From the NCBI GenBank assembly GCA_903772945.1, contig CAICTM010001007.1:1-39991 (forward strand): a DNA stretch of 39,991 bases. Direction: 5' to 3'. The position numbers and the translations under genes are program-made. The notes beneath the pieces are model-generated. The model was not told where the DNA came from. It did not search any database and worked only from the letters and a program-made list of their open reading frames with translations. This stretch comes from Seminavis robusta. Its lineage: Eukaryota > Bacillariophyta > Bacillariophyceae > Naviculales > Naviculaceae. Of the stretch, positions 9,202-19,485 are shown piece after piece; the first letter of the stretch is position 1, and every line of letters starts with the position of its first letter.

Positions 9202-9934
9202 GAGCTCCGGCCAGTCAAACATCCCGCGTCAGTCTATTCCGAGGTATGTCACTCTTGACTGATGATGACCATGGCAAACCTTCTTTCCATGTATACCTAT
9301 ACATATACGAAATGTATCGGTATCTTATCTTCTGGGATACTACACGGATACAATCAGTTTTACATAGAACAAACCATTTTCCTTTTCTCTGGTTTCCCGC
9401 TTGCTTTTGCCTGGTGCTAGCTAGCTAGTGCCTTTCAGTACATTACTGTGGCAAACTGGAAGCAAACAAATAGCAACACAGACGGAGTGTTACTATTTAA
9501 TAGCTAGAGTACTGCACAAAGGTGACTCTAGGTACCAGTTTTTTAAATAATATGTCTCTTTTTATTAAAAATGGTTCATGCAGCCAACGCCTACCGTACT
9601 GTTCAGACAGTGCCTGAAGCTATTTTCTGGACTCTTCAGGGGGATAGAGAGATATGAGAAAACATTAAAAAGCGTTCTATTAATACCCCATCCCCTGACC
9701 ATACCTTACGCTGTCTTAAGTTCTGACACTCGTGTATATTAATTAACGTACTTTTGAAGACAGCTGTCACGAGTGGGTTTCCCCCTCTACTACTTAGTAC
9801 TTAATCCTTTTTTCTTTTTCAATAATCCCTGACTATTTATAGATTTTTTAATTGAAATTTTAGGTATTCGTAGGCGCGATCCAAATTTTGCACAATCAGT
9901 TCTTTGACTGTTTGTTTCCTTCGTTGGCTGATCA
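9202..9934. other. Intergenic DNA; short open tail on the minus strand
   Basis: This stretch is AT-rich, with a CTAGCTAGCTAG at about 9418. No gene is supported. On the minus strand a short segment, 9837 to about 9935, ends MISQRRKQTVKELIVQNLDR and then a Tyr/Leu-rich tail and stop. It is helix-like and may be the tail of a lost gene, abutting the truncated VWD gene. Too short to assign. Confidence 0.3.
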
Positions 9935-9936
9935 TT

Positions 9937-11884
9937 GTCACCCGATGTTGAGGTTCAAGTCTTTTGCGCCTCCGTTCCAGAGGCGCCACCTCTCCCTCAA
10001 ACTTGTGGTTCCACCTGGGGAGATCCACATGTGACAACGTACGATTCACTCAAGTATGACGCACAAGGAGATGGGGACTTCATCGTGACCAAATCGTTGG
10101 ACTCGGCTCTCGAAGTCCAAGGGCGATTCCATACGAGCACCAAGGTAAGTGTGATGAGAGGCTTCCATGTCCACACCGGCCGACAAGGCGAACCAGATGT
10201 GCAGGTCAACTTCAACCTGTGGACAGGATCGACCTAGAAAGCATCCACATCGCACATGGTAGATGTACTTACGCCACCAAGTCGACTGGAGTGCATTGCA
10301 TCAAGCAAGGAAATGTAAACTGATGGCTTTACGATCCGGAGTCTGGCATTACCATTCACTATCGACCAAAGAAAGCGATAGGCACGGATGTCTCTTCACT
10401 TTCCAAGTCTGCATCCCAGATTATACCAAAAGCGAAACCTGATTGGTCTAGTGGGAAACGGTGGTTGATGTTCCAGCTACTAAAGTCGAACATCGGTTTG
10501 GTGCTGCCTTTGAATATGCCAACAACTACTGTATTCGAAACGAAGCACACAGCCAGTTTCTGACACAACGGGCAGACACTTGTGACGTCGCCTGCGATGA
10601 TGGCTTGGAAAAGGCTTTGGAAAAGGTTGCTCCCGAAGTAAAGGAGTTGTGTACACGGAGACGACCTGGAGTGCTTGATTGAATGAACCACATTTGAGGA
10701 AGAAGAAGGAAAACCCGACGGCATGAAAAACAGCGTGGATGCCATTGTAGAAGAGCGCGAGCTAGAGTCGGAGGAACGCGCAACAAGTAACTGAAGATAT
10801 CGAGTTCGAAGCGGAACAGATTGAAAGAGACTCAGAAACGAACCCCACCAGCTCCTGACCAACCGCATGGCCGAAGCGGTGAACCATCATCTGTTTACGA
10901 GAAGGTATGAGTCAATCAGTTCTACCAGTGACAAAAGAGGGCCTTCGCTGCCCTCATGTGATGGATACTCCTCTCTGACCCAACGTTCTTGTGCCGTATC
11001 AATCTCCCTTCACAGGGTGATCCCCATTTAAGACCTTTGGAGGAGATATGTATGATGTGAGTTTTATCATCAAATGAAACGTTTGTGGTTTTCCATTAGT
11101 GTTCACTCACCTCCCCACCTTGCACCCTGACACACAGTTCCATGGAGAACGTGATCTTGTCCTCCTCCACAACCCCATTTCAAGAAGGGCTTGGGAATGG
11201 ACATCCACGTTCGTACAAAGATTCAAGACTTCTGGAGCTCAGTGGAAACTGCTGCAGTCATGATAGGAGATTCTACCATGGAGATACCTGCCAACCCTGA
11301 ATCCAATGACTGGCTTTGGATTTATGGGGACCTGGTCACTGGCATTGGACAAGGCAAATGGGCACGTACCCAGATGGAGGGTTGCATGGTTCGTTACAAG
11401 CAATCCAGTCCTGGCATCCGTGAAGTGAACATCTACTTGGAAGGATCAAAGGAGAAGATGCAATTCAAGTCCTTCAAGTCCTTCGTCCGTGTAGATGTTG
11501 ACTGGCTTGACTCTGAAAACTACCATGGATCTTCTGGCCTTTTGGGAAGCTATGATCACAATGGTGCTCGCCTTGTCGAGATGGCAAAACTCTCATGAAG
11601 GTCACTCACAAGTTTGGACAAGAATGGCAAGTGACTGGTGATGAACCCAAGCTGTTCCATTCCTATGAAGGTGCTGTTGTTGGACAAAAGTGTATCACGC
11701 CTCCATCCTTCAGTAACAAATCTGCTGCCAAGAAACAACTCCGAAAGCGCCGATTGGCAGAGTCTGCAAGACTCAAAATCACGCTGAAAGGGCTTGCAGC
11801 AACCTGCACGATGCCGAGGAAACCAAGTCTTGTGTGTTCGATGTCTTGCCTTCTCAAGATCTGAGCATGGCCAGTGTCTGGTAA
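9937..11884 (+). pseudogene. VWD-domain protein, decayed, with at least one intron
   Basis: Homology begins without a start codon near 9937. CGSTWGDPHVTTYDSLKYD (about 10000-10060) is the classical opening of a von Willebrand factor type D domain: GDPH, Tyr-Asp, then a G-x-G-x-F strand. A poorly preserved middle follows (10240-11020) with stops in all frames. A second VWD-type segment begins near 11020 (GDPH, then KTFGGDMYD). It is interrupted by a GT-AG intron and resumes as FHGERDLVLLHNP, then GMDIHVRTKI and WSSVETAA. A one-base slip near 11573 moves the frame to RDGKTLMKVTHKFGQEW. Another near 11770-11785 moves it to a tail with C-x(15)-CVFDV and SMASVW, ending TAA at 11882. The intact ancestor was probably secreted or surface-exposed; this copy is not translatable as one protein. 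Confidence 0.7.
11057..11137 (+). other. Spliceosomal intron inside the VWD pseudogene (81 nt)
   Basis: The donor GTGAGT follows the codons for Gly-Asp-Met-Tyr-Asp. The acceptor CACACAG precedes TTCCATGGAGAA (Phe-His-Gly-Glu). Joining the two restores a continuous VWD-like strand, and the intron contains stops in frame. Inferred from domain continuity. Confidence 0.6.
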
Positions 11885-12573
11885 GCAGACGAAGCAATGC
11901 ATCTCTAGCTAGTAGATAGAGTTTAGACATCATCGATCATCGAGAAGCCCATCTTCCTTTTTAAGACTCTCCGCCTGTTGTACTACTGGTGTCTTGCCGT
12001 CGCTACGACTCTCATGACTAACCTCGACAAATCTGCACTAGCCAGTCTGTGCTTCTTTTTATGTTTGTTCATCCTCTCATCCGCCATTGCACGGTACATA
12101 TTTGGTCCCTGTTCTGACAATTGCGCCAACCATTACCAACTTTTTCCATGGTGACAGTACGTAGAACTCTCAAAGTTCTGACACAGCTTCCAATTCGGTC
12201 GAGCCGCACGTCTGTCTTCAGGCTCATCAATTTTAAAATTCCAAGCAAGACGAATTTGTGGTAAATTGTAGCTGTAGTAGAACATGCATAGAGACAAACC
12301 AACCCCAATCCCAACTCCTATGCCATGCCCAATTCTTTTCCAAAGAACCAGAGCCCCACCTAATTATTTATAATTGTAGTCGATCACAGAGGTTTACTGC
12401 ATGCACGGCAACGATTGATTGATTGATTCGATTTGATTCACACCTGTGACGCTTGCTTCTCCGGCATTGCTCGACAATGCCGCTGTGCGACAAGCATCCG
12501 GAATTCTTCCTCCCAGACATCGTCTGCAACAGAAGCAAATCTCTTCTCACCAAAAAAGCTCTTGTGGCTACTA
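11885..12573. other. Intergenic region, no gene seen
   Basis: It contains CTCTAGCTAGTAGATAGAG near 11905 and a GATT microsatellite near 12413-12428. Open frames on both strands are short and lack any recognisable motif. It probably holds the 3' flanks of the VWD pseudogene and the CRAL-TRIO gene. Confidence 0.4.
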
Positions 12574-13455
12574 CTAGCCATCCATGACACTTGGTTTGGA
12601 CAAGGAAAAGTTGGCTTGATTGTCGTATCGGCGCGTCAGCAAATGGAGTACTTTGCGACACAATCGGTCGCGCGCAATTTCGGGTGTGGGTTGTTTGTAA
12701 AAGACATCAATTCTCTGTCCATCCATACCCGAAAGTTCTCCTCCCAAATGAATCTTTTCTCGAATACTGGCGGGCAAGAATCGATTCCACAATGCAAATA
12801 GCATGGTAATACTGCTTTCGGCACTGCTAAAAAACTTTTCCTTGGCTTTTTGAGGATAATGACTAAAGAATTCGACGGCGAATTTTTCCATATACTTCAG
12901 ATCCATATTGTCAAAGGACGCGCCACTGCATTCAATCATGGACGTGGTGCCATTGCGCATGGCACGAAATGTGGGGTTGAGTGCTTGATTGAGATAGAAA
13001 GTGCCCGCCATGTGAATGCGAATTTGGGCGTCTGTTTTCGGTGGAAAAAATTTGGCGTGATCGACAATGCACATGTAGCCTTCACTGGAGGCCAAATAAT
13101 CGGCGGCGAGAAACATGCCGGGATGTTGGAGTGTCATTTGGGAAAAGAGTGCCACTCCTTGTGCGGCCGTATCGTCAATTTGGTATTGTTGTCGAAACGC
13201 TTGTTGACAATGAACGCGATGACAGATTTGATCCATGGTTTCGTCGACTGCACACAGTGCATATTGCACAATATCGAAATCGGACAGCGAGTGTAATCCC
13301 GGAATGGCTTCCACAGCCGCCTTGACTTGTCGTGCTCGATCCACTTCGGCGACAGTCAATTGCATGGTGGGATCGACTATATCTTGTGGTTGGTTGGCAT
13401 GGGCTCTCATGGCCGCCAAGACATTTTCCGGGTTGAAGCCTTCCTCTTCTGCCAT
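12574..13455 (-). CDS. CRAL-TRIO (Sec14-like) domain protein (293 aa)
   Basis: The start is the ATG at 13455 (MAEEEGFNPEN); the frame extends a few codons upstream only from a TTG. Residues ~20-120 are helical and resemble the CRAL-TRIO N-terminal region. The core follows: a strand AGTFYLNQALNPTFRAMRNG, then MIECSGASFDNMDLKYMEKF, matching the 'v-D-x-x-G-x-s-x-x-n' strand-helix, then F-x-x-x-YPQKAKEKFF, like the Tyr-Pro-x-(R/K) segment, and WNRFLPASIREKIHLG, matching the usual P-x-x-x-x-KI gate region. Such domains bind small lipophilic molecules and exchange lipids between membranes. The ligand cannot be inferred. No membrane segment is visible. The gene is divergent from the splicing-factor gene at 13768, sharing about 310 bp between start codons. 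Confidence 0.7.
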   Translation of the reverse strand: MAEEEGFNPENVLAAMRAHANQPQDIVDPTMQLTVAEVDRARQVKAAVEAIPGLHSLSDFDIVQYALCAVDETMDQICHRVHCQQAFRQQYQIDDTAAQGVALFSQMTLQHPGMFLAADYLASSEGYMCIVDHAKFFPPKTDAQIRIHMAGTFYLNQALNPTFRAMRNGTTSMIECSGASFDNMDLKYMEKFAVEFFSHYPQKAKEKFFSSAESSITMLFALWNRFLPASIREKIHLGGELSGMDGQRIDVFYKQPTPEIARDRLCRKVLHLLTRRYDNQANFSLSKPSVMDG

Positions 13456-13767
13456 GTTGAATCGATCCAAACCTTTGTTGCTTTCGATTGACTTGAAAAG
13501 AAATGTGGGGGCTAACTTCGTTGTTGATTGTATGTATCAATGCTGCTTGACCCTGATAAGATCGCACCTTGCTCCTCCATCAGCAGTCTGTTGAATGGTG
13601 CCGGAACATCCGCCAAGATTAGAAAAAAGCGTTCACAAAAGATCTGGATCTTTGGATCTTTCGATCTTTCCTTGTAGTTCATTTCACGAGTAGGGTTAAG
13701 GCTAAACTTCTCCTCCAAACGTTCAAACCCATGCAAACAAGATTTCTCAAAAACACAAAATAGAAAC
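13456..13767. promoter_or_regulatory. Shared divergent intergenic region
   Basis: About 310 bp separate the ATG of the CRAL-TRIO gene (minus) from that of the Tat-SF1-like gene (plus), so both 5' leaders and promoters must lie here. No clear TATA box is visible. A short direct repeat GATCTTTGGATCTTTCGATC lies near 13646-13665. Bidirectional use is inferred from layout only. Confidence 0.4.
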
Positions 13768-15597
13768 ATGGCCATGAAGGAAGCGACCATGAAGGACAGC
13801 GATGCTGCTCCTAGTAATGACAACAACCCAGAGCACTCGCTGGAGCGTCGATTCCTGTACCAGAATCCGAGTACAGGCGGCACATCCTCGACCAGTCTGA
13901 CGGTGCGACAATTGTGTCGCATGTTTTGTCCACCATCATCCAGCACGTCTCGATTTACCGCCGAGTCGCAACTGTTGGGATTACTCGACAATGGCGAGTA
14001 CGACGAGGAATGGAAACCCGCCAAAAACATTCCCGTGCTACGCCATGCCGCGTCATCGGCATTCTACTATACTACGCCACAGCAGGGACAACAGGGACCC
14101 GTCTCGTGTCGACAACTCGCCCATGCCATACGAGACGGTATGGACAAAGTGCAAGTCTATGGGGTCACCACAGGGAATCAATGGACGCTTCTCACGGCGC
14201 TGCCCGACCTTGTGGTGGCGTTCGAGGCTTTTCAAGAGGGCGCTAAACCACCACAACAACCAACGCAGGCTTTGAATTCAAATGCAGCAGCACAAGAGTA
14301 CGATGTATCCGTCATGGTCTATGAGGACAACAGCAGTATCAACGACCACAAACCCGAAGCACTGCAAGAAGAAGAAGAAGAAGACAAAACCAAAGAATCC
14401 GAAATCCAGAATGAACTGGAAGCCTTTTTGAACTCGACCGACAAAATGGGACCCAAATCAAATGGTGGTGAAAATACACAACAACAAGACGACAACAATA
14501 ACGAGGAGGAAACCTACGAAAGCGATGGGGGCACCAAATATGTCAAGGATCCTCGTACGGGCAATTGGATACATGAGGATTTATTGCCACAACAGCAACA
14601 ACAACCGCCACGCAAAAAGGCCAAAACACAGCATTCTACAATTGGCAACAACAACAGCAACACTAGTACTACAACAGTCAACAAGGACAACAACAAGAAT
14701 AACAACAACACCAAAAAGAAATCCAAAAAGTCCAAGTTTGCCGCCAAAAATGCAAAGTGTTGGATTTACATTACCGGACTTCCACCCGATACAACCGAAG
14801 ATGAATTGGCCAAATTCTGTTCCAAAGTGGGCATTATTGATTTAGATCCAGCCACACAACGGCCCAAAATCAAACTCTATCGAGACTCGCAACATCAATG
14901 CAAAGGAGACGCATCACTCTGCTACGCAAGACCGGAATCGGTGGAATTGGCGTTGCAAGTCTTGGATGAAGCGCCGTTTCGCCTTACATTATCGTCGAAT
15001 ATCATTCGAGTAGAACGAGCCAAATTTCAACAACGGGGCGATCATCATACGACCAAAAAGAAGGTATCGGACGCCCAACGCAAAGTGGCCAAACTCGCCA
15101 CCCAACAAGCCGTCGATTGGGACGAAGGAGAAATCAATGGTCGATTGACGGGAGGACGCAAGGGATTGCATATTATCGTTCTGCGCAATCTATTTCATGC
15201 TAGTGATTTGAAGGATGACAATGACGACAATGACAAAAATCAAAAATTGGAATTGTTGGAACGCAAGGTCCGGAGTACGTGCGAACAAGAATTTGGAACG
15301 GTCGAAAAGATTACCGTGTTTGCTAGAAAAGGTGTGGTTGTGGTCAAGTTTGCCCAGCCGGGGGCCGCCAGTGATGCCGTCAAGGCGTGGCATGGTCGGG
15401 TGTTTGAACTATTTGGCAATGACAACAACAACAACCATACAGTACAAGCATCCTTTTGGGATGGTGTGGAAGACTTTACGATTCGCAATGAAGCGGCAGA
15501 ACAAGCGGATATGGAACGGCGGCACGATGCCTTTGGGGATTGGATCGAAAGTCAAGAGGAGCTGCCTCCAGAGTTGCGTCTCAAAACCGAAACTTGA
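13768..15597 (+). CDS. Tat-SF1/CUS2-like splicing factor (609 aa)
   Basis: Architecture, in order: a GYF/WW-like N-terminal segment at ~95-155 with FYYTTPQQGQQGPVS and a final W-x-x-L; a long Gln/Asn/Glu-rich linker containing KDPRTGNWIHEDL at ~253-266; a Lys-rich nuclear-type segment; RRM1 at ~329-420 (WIYITGLPPDTTEDELAKFC, then RVERAKF); and a C-terminal U2AF-homology motif at ~463-575 with IIVLRNLF, VVVVKFAQP, the GRVF motif of the RxF type and a FWDG strand. This order matches human Tat-SF1 and yeast Cus2, U2 snRNP-associated factors that help form the pre-spliceosome and bind SF3B1 ligand motifs through the UHM. Nuclear location is expected. The frame is intact. CAA/AAC repeats in the linker are a normal low-complexity feature. 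Confidence 0.85.
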   Translation: MAMKEATMKDSDAAPSNDNNPEHSLERRFLYQNPSTGGTSSTSLTVRQLCRMFCPPSSSTSRFTAESQLLGLLDNGEYDEEWKPAKNIPVLRHAASSAFYYTTPQQGQQGPVSCRQLAHAIRDGMDKVQVYGVTTGNQWTLLTALPDLVVAFEAFQEGAKPPQQPTQALNSNAAAQEYDVSVMVYEDNSSINDHKPEALQEEEEEDKTKESEIQNELEAFLNSTDKMGPKSNGGENTQQQDDNNNEEETYESDGGTKYVKDPRTGNWIHEDLLPQQQQQPPRKKAKTQHSTIGNNNSNTSTTTVNKDNNKNNNNTKKKSKKSKFAAKNAKCWIYITGLPPDTTEDELAKFCSKVGIIDLDPATQRPKIKLYRDSQHQCKGDASLCYARPESVELALQVLDEAPFRLTLSSNIIRVERAKFQQRGDHHTTKKKVSDAQRKVAKLATQQAVDWDEGEINGRLTGGRKGLHIIVLRNLFHASDLKDDNDDNDKNQKLELLERKVRSTCEQEFGTVEKITVFARKGVVVVKFAQPGAASDAVKAWHGRVFELFGNDNNNNHTVQASFWDGVEDFTIRNEAAEQADMERRHDAFGDWIESQEELPPELRLKTET

Positions 15598-16632
15598 TTG
15601 GGCTTTGTAGTAATAATATTGGTCTCTTTGGTTGCTTCAGTTCGTAGGAGTACTAATGTAGGCATAGTATTTGTAGGCTTTCTGTACCGGTAGTATGTGC
15701 CGTAGCTAGCTAGAGGAGAAGAATACATTCATCCGCTTCGGCAAACAATTCAAAACCCGCATGGCATTCTGGTTCCAATAGCCAGCACAAAGCTTCGCTG
15801 GAAGGAGCGGAGCTTGGCCCAGTGCTTCTTGCTCGATTCCTGACCTGGACAAAAATCGACGAGCCGATGACACCTCACCGTTCGGGTACGGGGAGCTAGT
15901 AGAGCATGGAATGAATGGGACGGAACGAATATAGCTACACCCCTAGCTAGCTAGTAGAGTGGAATCTACAAATTGCCCTTTTGTGTCTAAAGTTCATCTC
16001 CTGATTCGCTTGGGCACAGCCTGTCCTTTGGGAACTGTACCGAAGGACTGCCACCAGCATTCCATCAACCTGAAAGACTACAAACACAGACAGACGATGC
16101 TACAGTTTCTAGCTAGATAACTCAAAAGCAGATTGACAAGGAACTATTAATAGATGCATCCATCCGGAGGCATGCCATCAGCGAAGCATGCCTCGACTTA
16201 AACTTTCAGACCTAGCTAGGACGAACGATCCATTTGGAATCCCGCTGGTTAGTAGATCGAGATGCTTGAAACTTCTCAACTCAAAACCACACAGAGACGA
16301 CGGATGATACTAATCTGACAGAAACAATTTTAATGGTACCACTTGATTTAGCCAACACACATAATATTCAAAAGGACACAGAGCAAGGAAAGAAGCAGAT
16401 TGGATTTTCATTCATGGTGCCAGACAAAGTATGGTAGATTGTAATGTAAACATGAAATTTCAAAAATCATGCATTTCTGGTATCTGCTGCTTGGCCAATC
16501 CACACAAAACCTAGCTAATGTTCGAAATGTAGAGGTGCCATCTTTCCCACTTTTTCTTGACAGCTTTTTTTCTGCACTGTCCATAGATTCATTCACTTTC
16601 TTGATGAAGAAGACAAAGCTTTTGTGGTCTCG
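15598..16632. other. Intergenic region with dispersed CTAGCTAG
   Basis: No supported gene on either strand. TAGCTAGCTAG-type runs occur near 15705, 15944, 16112 and 16213. A short inverted pair surrounds 16168-16190 (GGCATGCCATCAG and CATGCCTC). Most of it is probably the 3' flanks of the two neighbouring genes. Confidence 0.4.
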
Positions 16633-16947
16633 CTACAGAATGACACAGCAGCATTTTTGGGGCGGTGGAGTGGTGGGCACCACTTCCGTGTAGGTTTGCA
16701 CCGTGGTGGTGACGGTGGATTTTGTGGGTGCATAGGCTTCTGTCACTGTGGCTTTGGCATCGGGTTCTTTGGGTGGTTCCTCCACTTTGGGTTCTTCGGG
16801 TTCGGGCTCCTTGACCGGTGGAGGAACATACACGTGATCGTCATCTTCATCATCCTTGTGCTCATTAATGTGCTTCACCGCCTCGGCAATGTCATCGTGC
16901 CTCTCACTGTAACGCTTGGCCGCCATGGCCGCAATTTGGGCTTCCAT
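16633..16947 (-). CDS. Small acidic protein with a CaaX prenylation box (104 aa)
   Basis: The start is the ATG at 16947 (MEAQIAAMAAKRYSERHDD); the frame runs on upstream only from a TTG at 17025. The N-terminal ~35 residues are predicted helical and are followed by a Lys-Asp-Asp-Glu cluster. Then comes a Pro/Glu/Lys-rich linker (VPPPVKEPEPEEPKVEEPPK), a Thr/Val-rich stretch and the terminus PPPQKCCCVIL. The last four residues C-V-I-L fit a CaaX box; Leu at the end favours geranylgeranylation. The two Cys before it are likely palmitoylation sites. The product is therefore expected at the cytoplasmic face of a membrane. It is not a Ras-type GTPase: there is no P-loop. It looks like a tethered adaptor or a small membrane-associated disordered protein. 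Family unknown. Confidence 0.65.
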   Translation of the reverse strand: MEAQIAAMAAKRYSERHDDIAEAVKHINEHKDDEDDDHVYVPPPVKEPEPEEPKVEEPPKEPDAKATVTEAYAPTKSTVTTTVQTYTEVVPTTPPPQKCCCVIL

Positions 16948-17176
16948 CTTCTTCTGAGGATGGATAGACGCTTCTGGCAAACTAGCTAACAAATGAGATG
17001 GTGCGGAAAGTGCATGAGGCTCCAAGGAGATCTCAGCCAGCTAAGTTACTAGCTAGCTAGTAGTAAAAGGAAGACATATTTTTCAGGAAGGAAATATTCG
17101 CACAAGCACACCTCCGTCTCTTCAGAAAAAATTTGCGCCATTTTCCAACCCAAGCACCAGTAAACGGTCCCTAGCC

Positions 17177-17236
17177 CTGCTGGTGGAAAACCTTTAAATA
17201 ATATAAACCACCCCTCCTCCGGCAGTTTTCCAGCAG
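17177..17236. promoter_or_regulatory. Hairpin enclosing a TATA-like stretch upstream of the recombinase
   Basis: CTGCTGG and GGAAAAC at 17177-17191 pair with GTTTTCCAGCAG at 17225-17236 apart from a 2-3 base bulge. The loop holds TTTAAATAATATAAACC, a TATA-box-like segment about 260 bp before the recombinase ATG. It could be the promoter, or a stem-loop of the kind used as a replication origin. I do not see the nonanucleotide typical of circoviruses and geminiviruses (xAxTATTAC). Confidence 0.3.
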
Positions 17237-17457
17237 TTTAGAATTCTGATTCCACTTCCCAGCATTCCGTGAACTTGACACCACCAAATCCGTTCCGGGA
17301 ACATCCAAAATCCAGATCTTTGCCACCCGCATAGCCTACCACCTCCGGTGTGCCATGCATGCTTCGCACCAATCCTGAAGTCAAACCTCCACCCAAAAGC
17401 TCATTATTTCCAACTCCAGAGCCCACCTAATGACCGCAACATCCCTCCGACAACATA

Positions 17458-19485
17458 ATGTCGCCTAACAGGCCACTAGCATTGATCAATGTCAACTACT
17501 ACAGTTCGTCTTCCAAATCTAACCAAGCGAAACACAATAGTACCGCCGCCTTAATCCAACCGTACCTCAACTCCCTCCAGGACAAGCTAGAGCTACCTCG
17601 AATCCAATACACCGACCTAGAAGAAACCGGAGGCTCCTTCTCGACCAAGGATGAAGATGTAACACGATGGTGGTTCGCCTTCTGGAACGGTCAACCAACT
17701 TTCTGGTTTAACCTCAAGAAAAGCACAGGAGAAGACTACGCACTGGGAACTTTGGAACGCTACATGCCCGCAATCAAGAACCAGCTGGCGAAGAAACTCA
17801 TCTTATCTCGATATAATAAAGTCATCGAAGAAACTTACACATCAGCCTTTAACAAAATGAAAACGATGATCAAAGACCACAAGAAAGCATCACCCATTTC
17901 CCCGAAGAACAAAGTCTACACCACCACCGACATCACCTTCATCCTTCAACGCTGTTTGTGGTTCAACCTAGCAAAGTACATTGACTTCTATGTCTTTCAG
18001 ACAGCAACACTCAGGCTTTGCAGTAGAGCAACCGAAACATCCCGCATCACCATACAAAGCCTCTCAACCAGAGAGCTCCGTGAAGGATCCACCAACAACG
18101 TTCTCCAATGTTACCTCGTTCGAGACAAAATGGGAGTTGACAACAACCACCCCTTGATTCCAAACAAACACGAAGTCTTTGGTGATCTTGTTGTCGCCAT
18201 CGGCCGATCCTTGTTCATTCGTGGGGGCAATGTTCTCATGCCATCCATCGCCACCCTATCCGGAGAGTCTGTTGTCTCAGCCCACTATAAGACGATGCTC
18301 AACACCCTCTGGAAGAGATACCCTCCCGCAGAGAAGAACTCCGTCAAAAAAGGTACATCTCACTTCGGCAAGCATACAGCTCAATTCCTCCTTGACGGCA
18401 ACAAACTCCACATTGCAGCTCAACTGTTCGGCGGGTGGAACATCGGAAAAGGAACCGCCCGCGCCTCGTACTTCTCGAATCCCTTTCCCTACCTTCTCGA
18501 TGGAGCGAAAAGCCTTGCAGGCTGGTCGAAGATTGGAGGTGACGACTACCAACGCGTCACCATTCCATCCTATGACACCATCTCAAAAGACCTCGGTGAT
18601 AAGATCTGCTCGGTCTTCTTCGGGCACATCTCTGAAGACTTGCTCAACATCCAAATGAAGCAGATGATTCTTGTATGTCTCCTATCCAAATGGGATCAAC
18701 TCCTAGATCAGATCCGCGCAGAACCCAATGGAATATTCGAAGACCCCAGCAACCACATCCTTGTCGCAACCCTCACGCTTCGACTTAAACGAGACGGCAT
18801 TGAACTATCCCAATTCAACAAATTCAAGTCAACATGCCAAGAATTATTCGACAAAACCAACAACAATCCTACAGTCACACCACCACAACCTCCTACCGTT
18901 CACACTCCTGTGCCCACCGTTCACACTCCTGTGATTACAACTCCCACGCCAATCGTGACTCCAACCGTAACTTCCAAACCAACCACAGAGCACTCCCAGT
19001 CCCTGTTCCAGTCACAGATAAATATCCGGTCACTCAAATCACTCCTCGACTTGGTTACAAGGAACACTGACCCCACCATCGTCTTCATCAATTTTTTCGC
19101 TTGCAACTTCATGGAATCTTACAAGAGCACACCCAAGGTTGACAGCAAATGCCGTTGCAAGTACCGGAAGATCAAAGCCGCCATCAGGGTCATGGTCCGA
19201 TTCTCCGACAGTTACCCTGGTACGAAGACTCCAACATTGGCAGATGCCGGAGCTGTAATGCACCGCATCAAAAGCGCACTATTGACTGAGACTTCAAACG
19301 TCAAAACTCAAGGTAAACATGAATTCAATGTTGCAACGCCGCTTCACCTCACCACCATCCGCAACAATGAAAGGCTCCTCACCGACAAGGCAAAGCCCTG
19401 GTACCGCCCTCTACCAAGTGATACACCCCACTACTTCATCGCCCATGCCTACTACCAACACAACAACAAAAAAAATAATTATTAA
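17458..19485 (+). CDS. Crypton/Ndc10-type tyrosine recombinase (675 aa), intact
   Basis: The ATG at 17458 begins an uninterrupted frame. Residues 60-150 form an all-helical core-binding-like region. The catalytic domain follows. A first Arg box lies around 184-201 (TLRLCSRATETSRI). A VRDKMG hairpin at 221-226 supplies the Lys. SHFGKHTAQFLLDG at 301-314 matches the H-x-x-R helix, with Lys305 where Arg is usual. AQLFGGW at 321-327 fits the 'rGGW' His/Trp box. SYF at 337-339 gives the candidate nucleophile Tyr338, followed by LLDGAKSLAGW, a close match to the 'LAGF' helix of Crypton/Ndc10 proteins. Residues 470-510 are a Pro/Thr/His repeat linker (two TVHTPV). Residues 520-610 have a basic KCRCKYRKIKAAIR helix that may correspond to the GCR1-type DNA-binding domain. 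Crypton enzymes move circular DNA by site-specific recombination without target duplications. Lys replacing Arg is unusual but conservative. Confidence 0.7.
   Translation: MSPNRPLALINVNYYSSSSKSNQAKHNSTAALIQPYLNSLQDKLELPRIQYTDLEETGGSFSTKDEDVTRWWFAFWNGQPTFWFNLKKSTGEDYALGTLERYMPAIKNQLAKKLILSRYNKVIEETYTSAFNKMKTMIKDHKKASPISPKNKVYTTTDITFILQRCLWFNLAKYIDFYVFQTATLRLCSRATETSRITIQSLSTRELREGSTNNVLQCYLVRDKMGVDNNHPLIPNKHEVFGDLVVAIGRSLFIRGGNVLMPSIATLSGESVVSAHYKTMLNTLWKRYPPAEKNSVKKGTSHFGKHTAQFLLDGNKLHIAAQLFGGWNIGKGTARASYFSNPFPYLLDGAKSLAGWSKIGGDDYQRVTIPSYDTISKDLGDKICSVFFGHISEDLLNIQMKQMILVCLLSKWDQLLDQIRAEPNGIFEDPSNHILVATLTLRLKRDGIELSQFNKFKSTCQELFDKTNNNPTVTPPQPPTVHTPVPTVHTPVITTPTPIVTPTVTSKPTTEHSQSLFQSQINIRSLKSLLDLVTRNTDPTIVFINFFACNFMESYKSTPKVDSKCRCKYRKIKAAIRVMVRFSDSYPGTKTPTLADAGAVMHRIKSALLTETSNVKTQGKHEFNVATPLHLTTIRNNERLLTDKAKPWYRPLPSDTPHYFIAHAYYQHNNKKNNY

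Noticed and set aside
12850..13594. Plus-strand frames over the CRAL-TRIO gene
   Set aside because: The minus-strand frame has the domain and coherent composition. The plus frames are shadows.
14053..15171. Minus-strand Leu-rich frames inside the splicing-factor gene
   Set aside because: They arise from antisense CAA/AAC repeats and have no independent support.
17238..17426. 62-codon Gly-rich frame on the minus strand upstream of the recombinase, as a possible capsid-gene tail
   Set aside because: Too short, no ATG-supported length, no recognisable jelly-roll signal. It lies in the expected promoter region of the recombinase.
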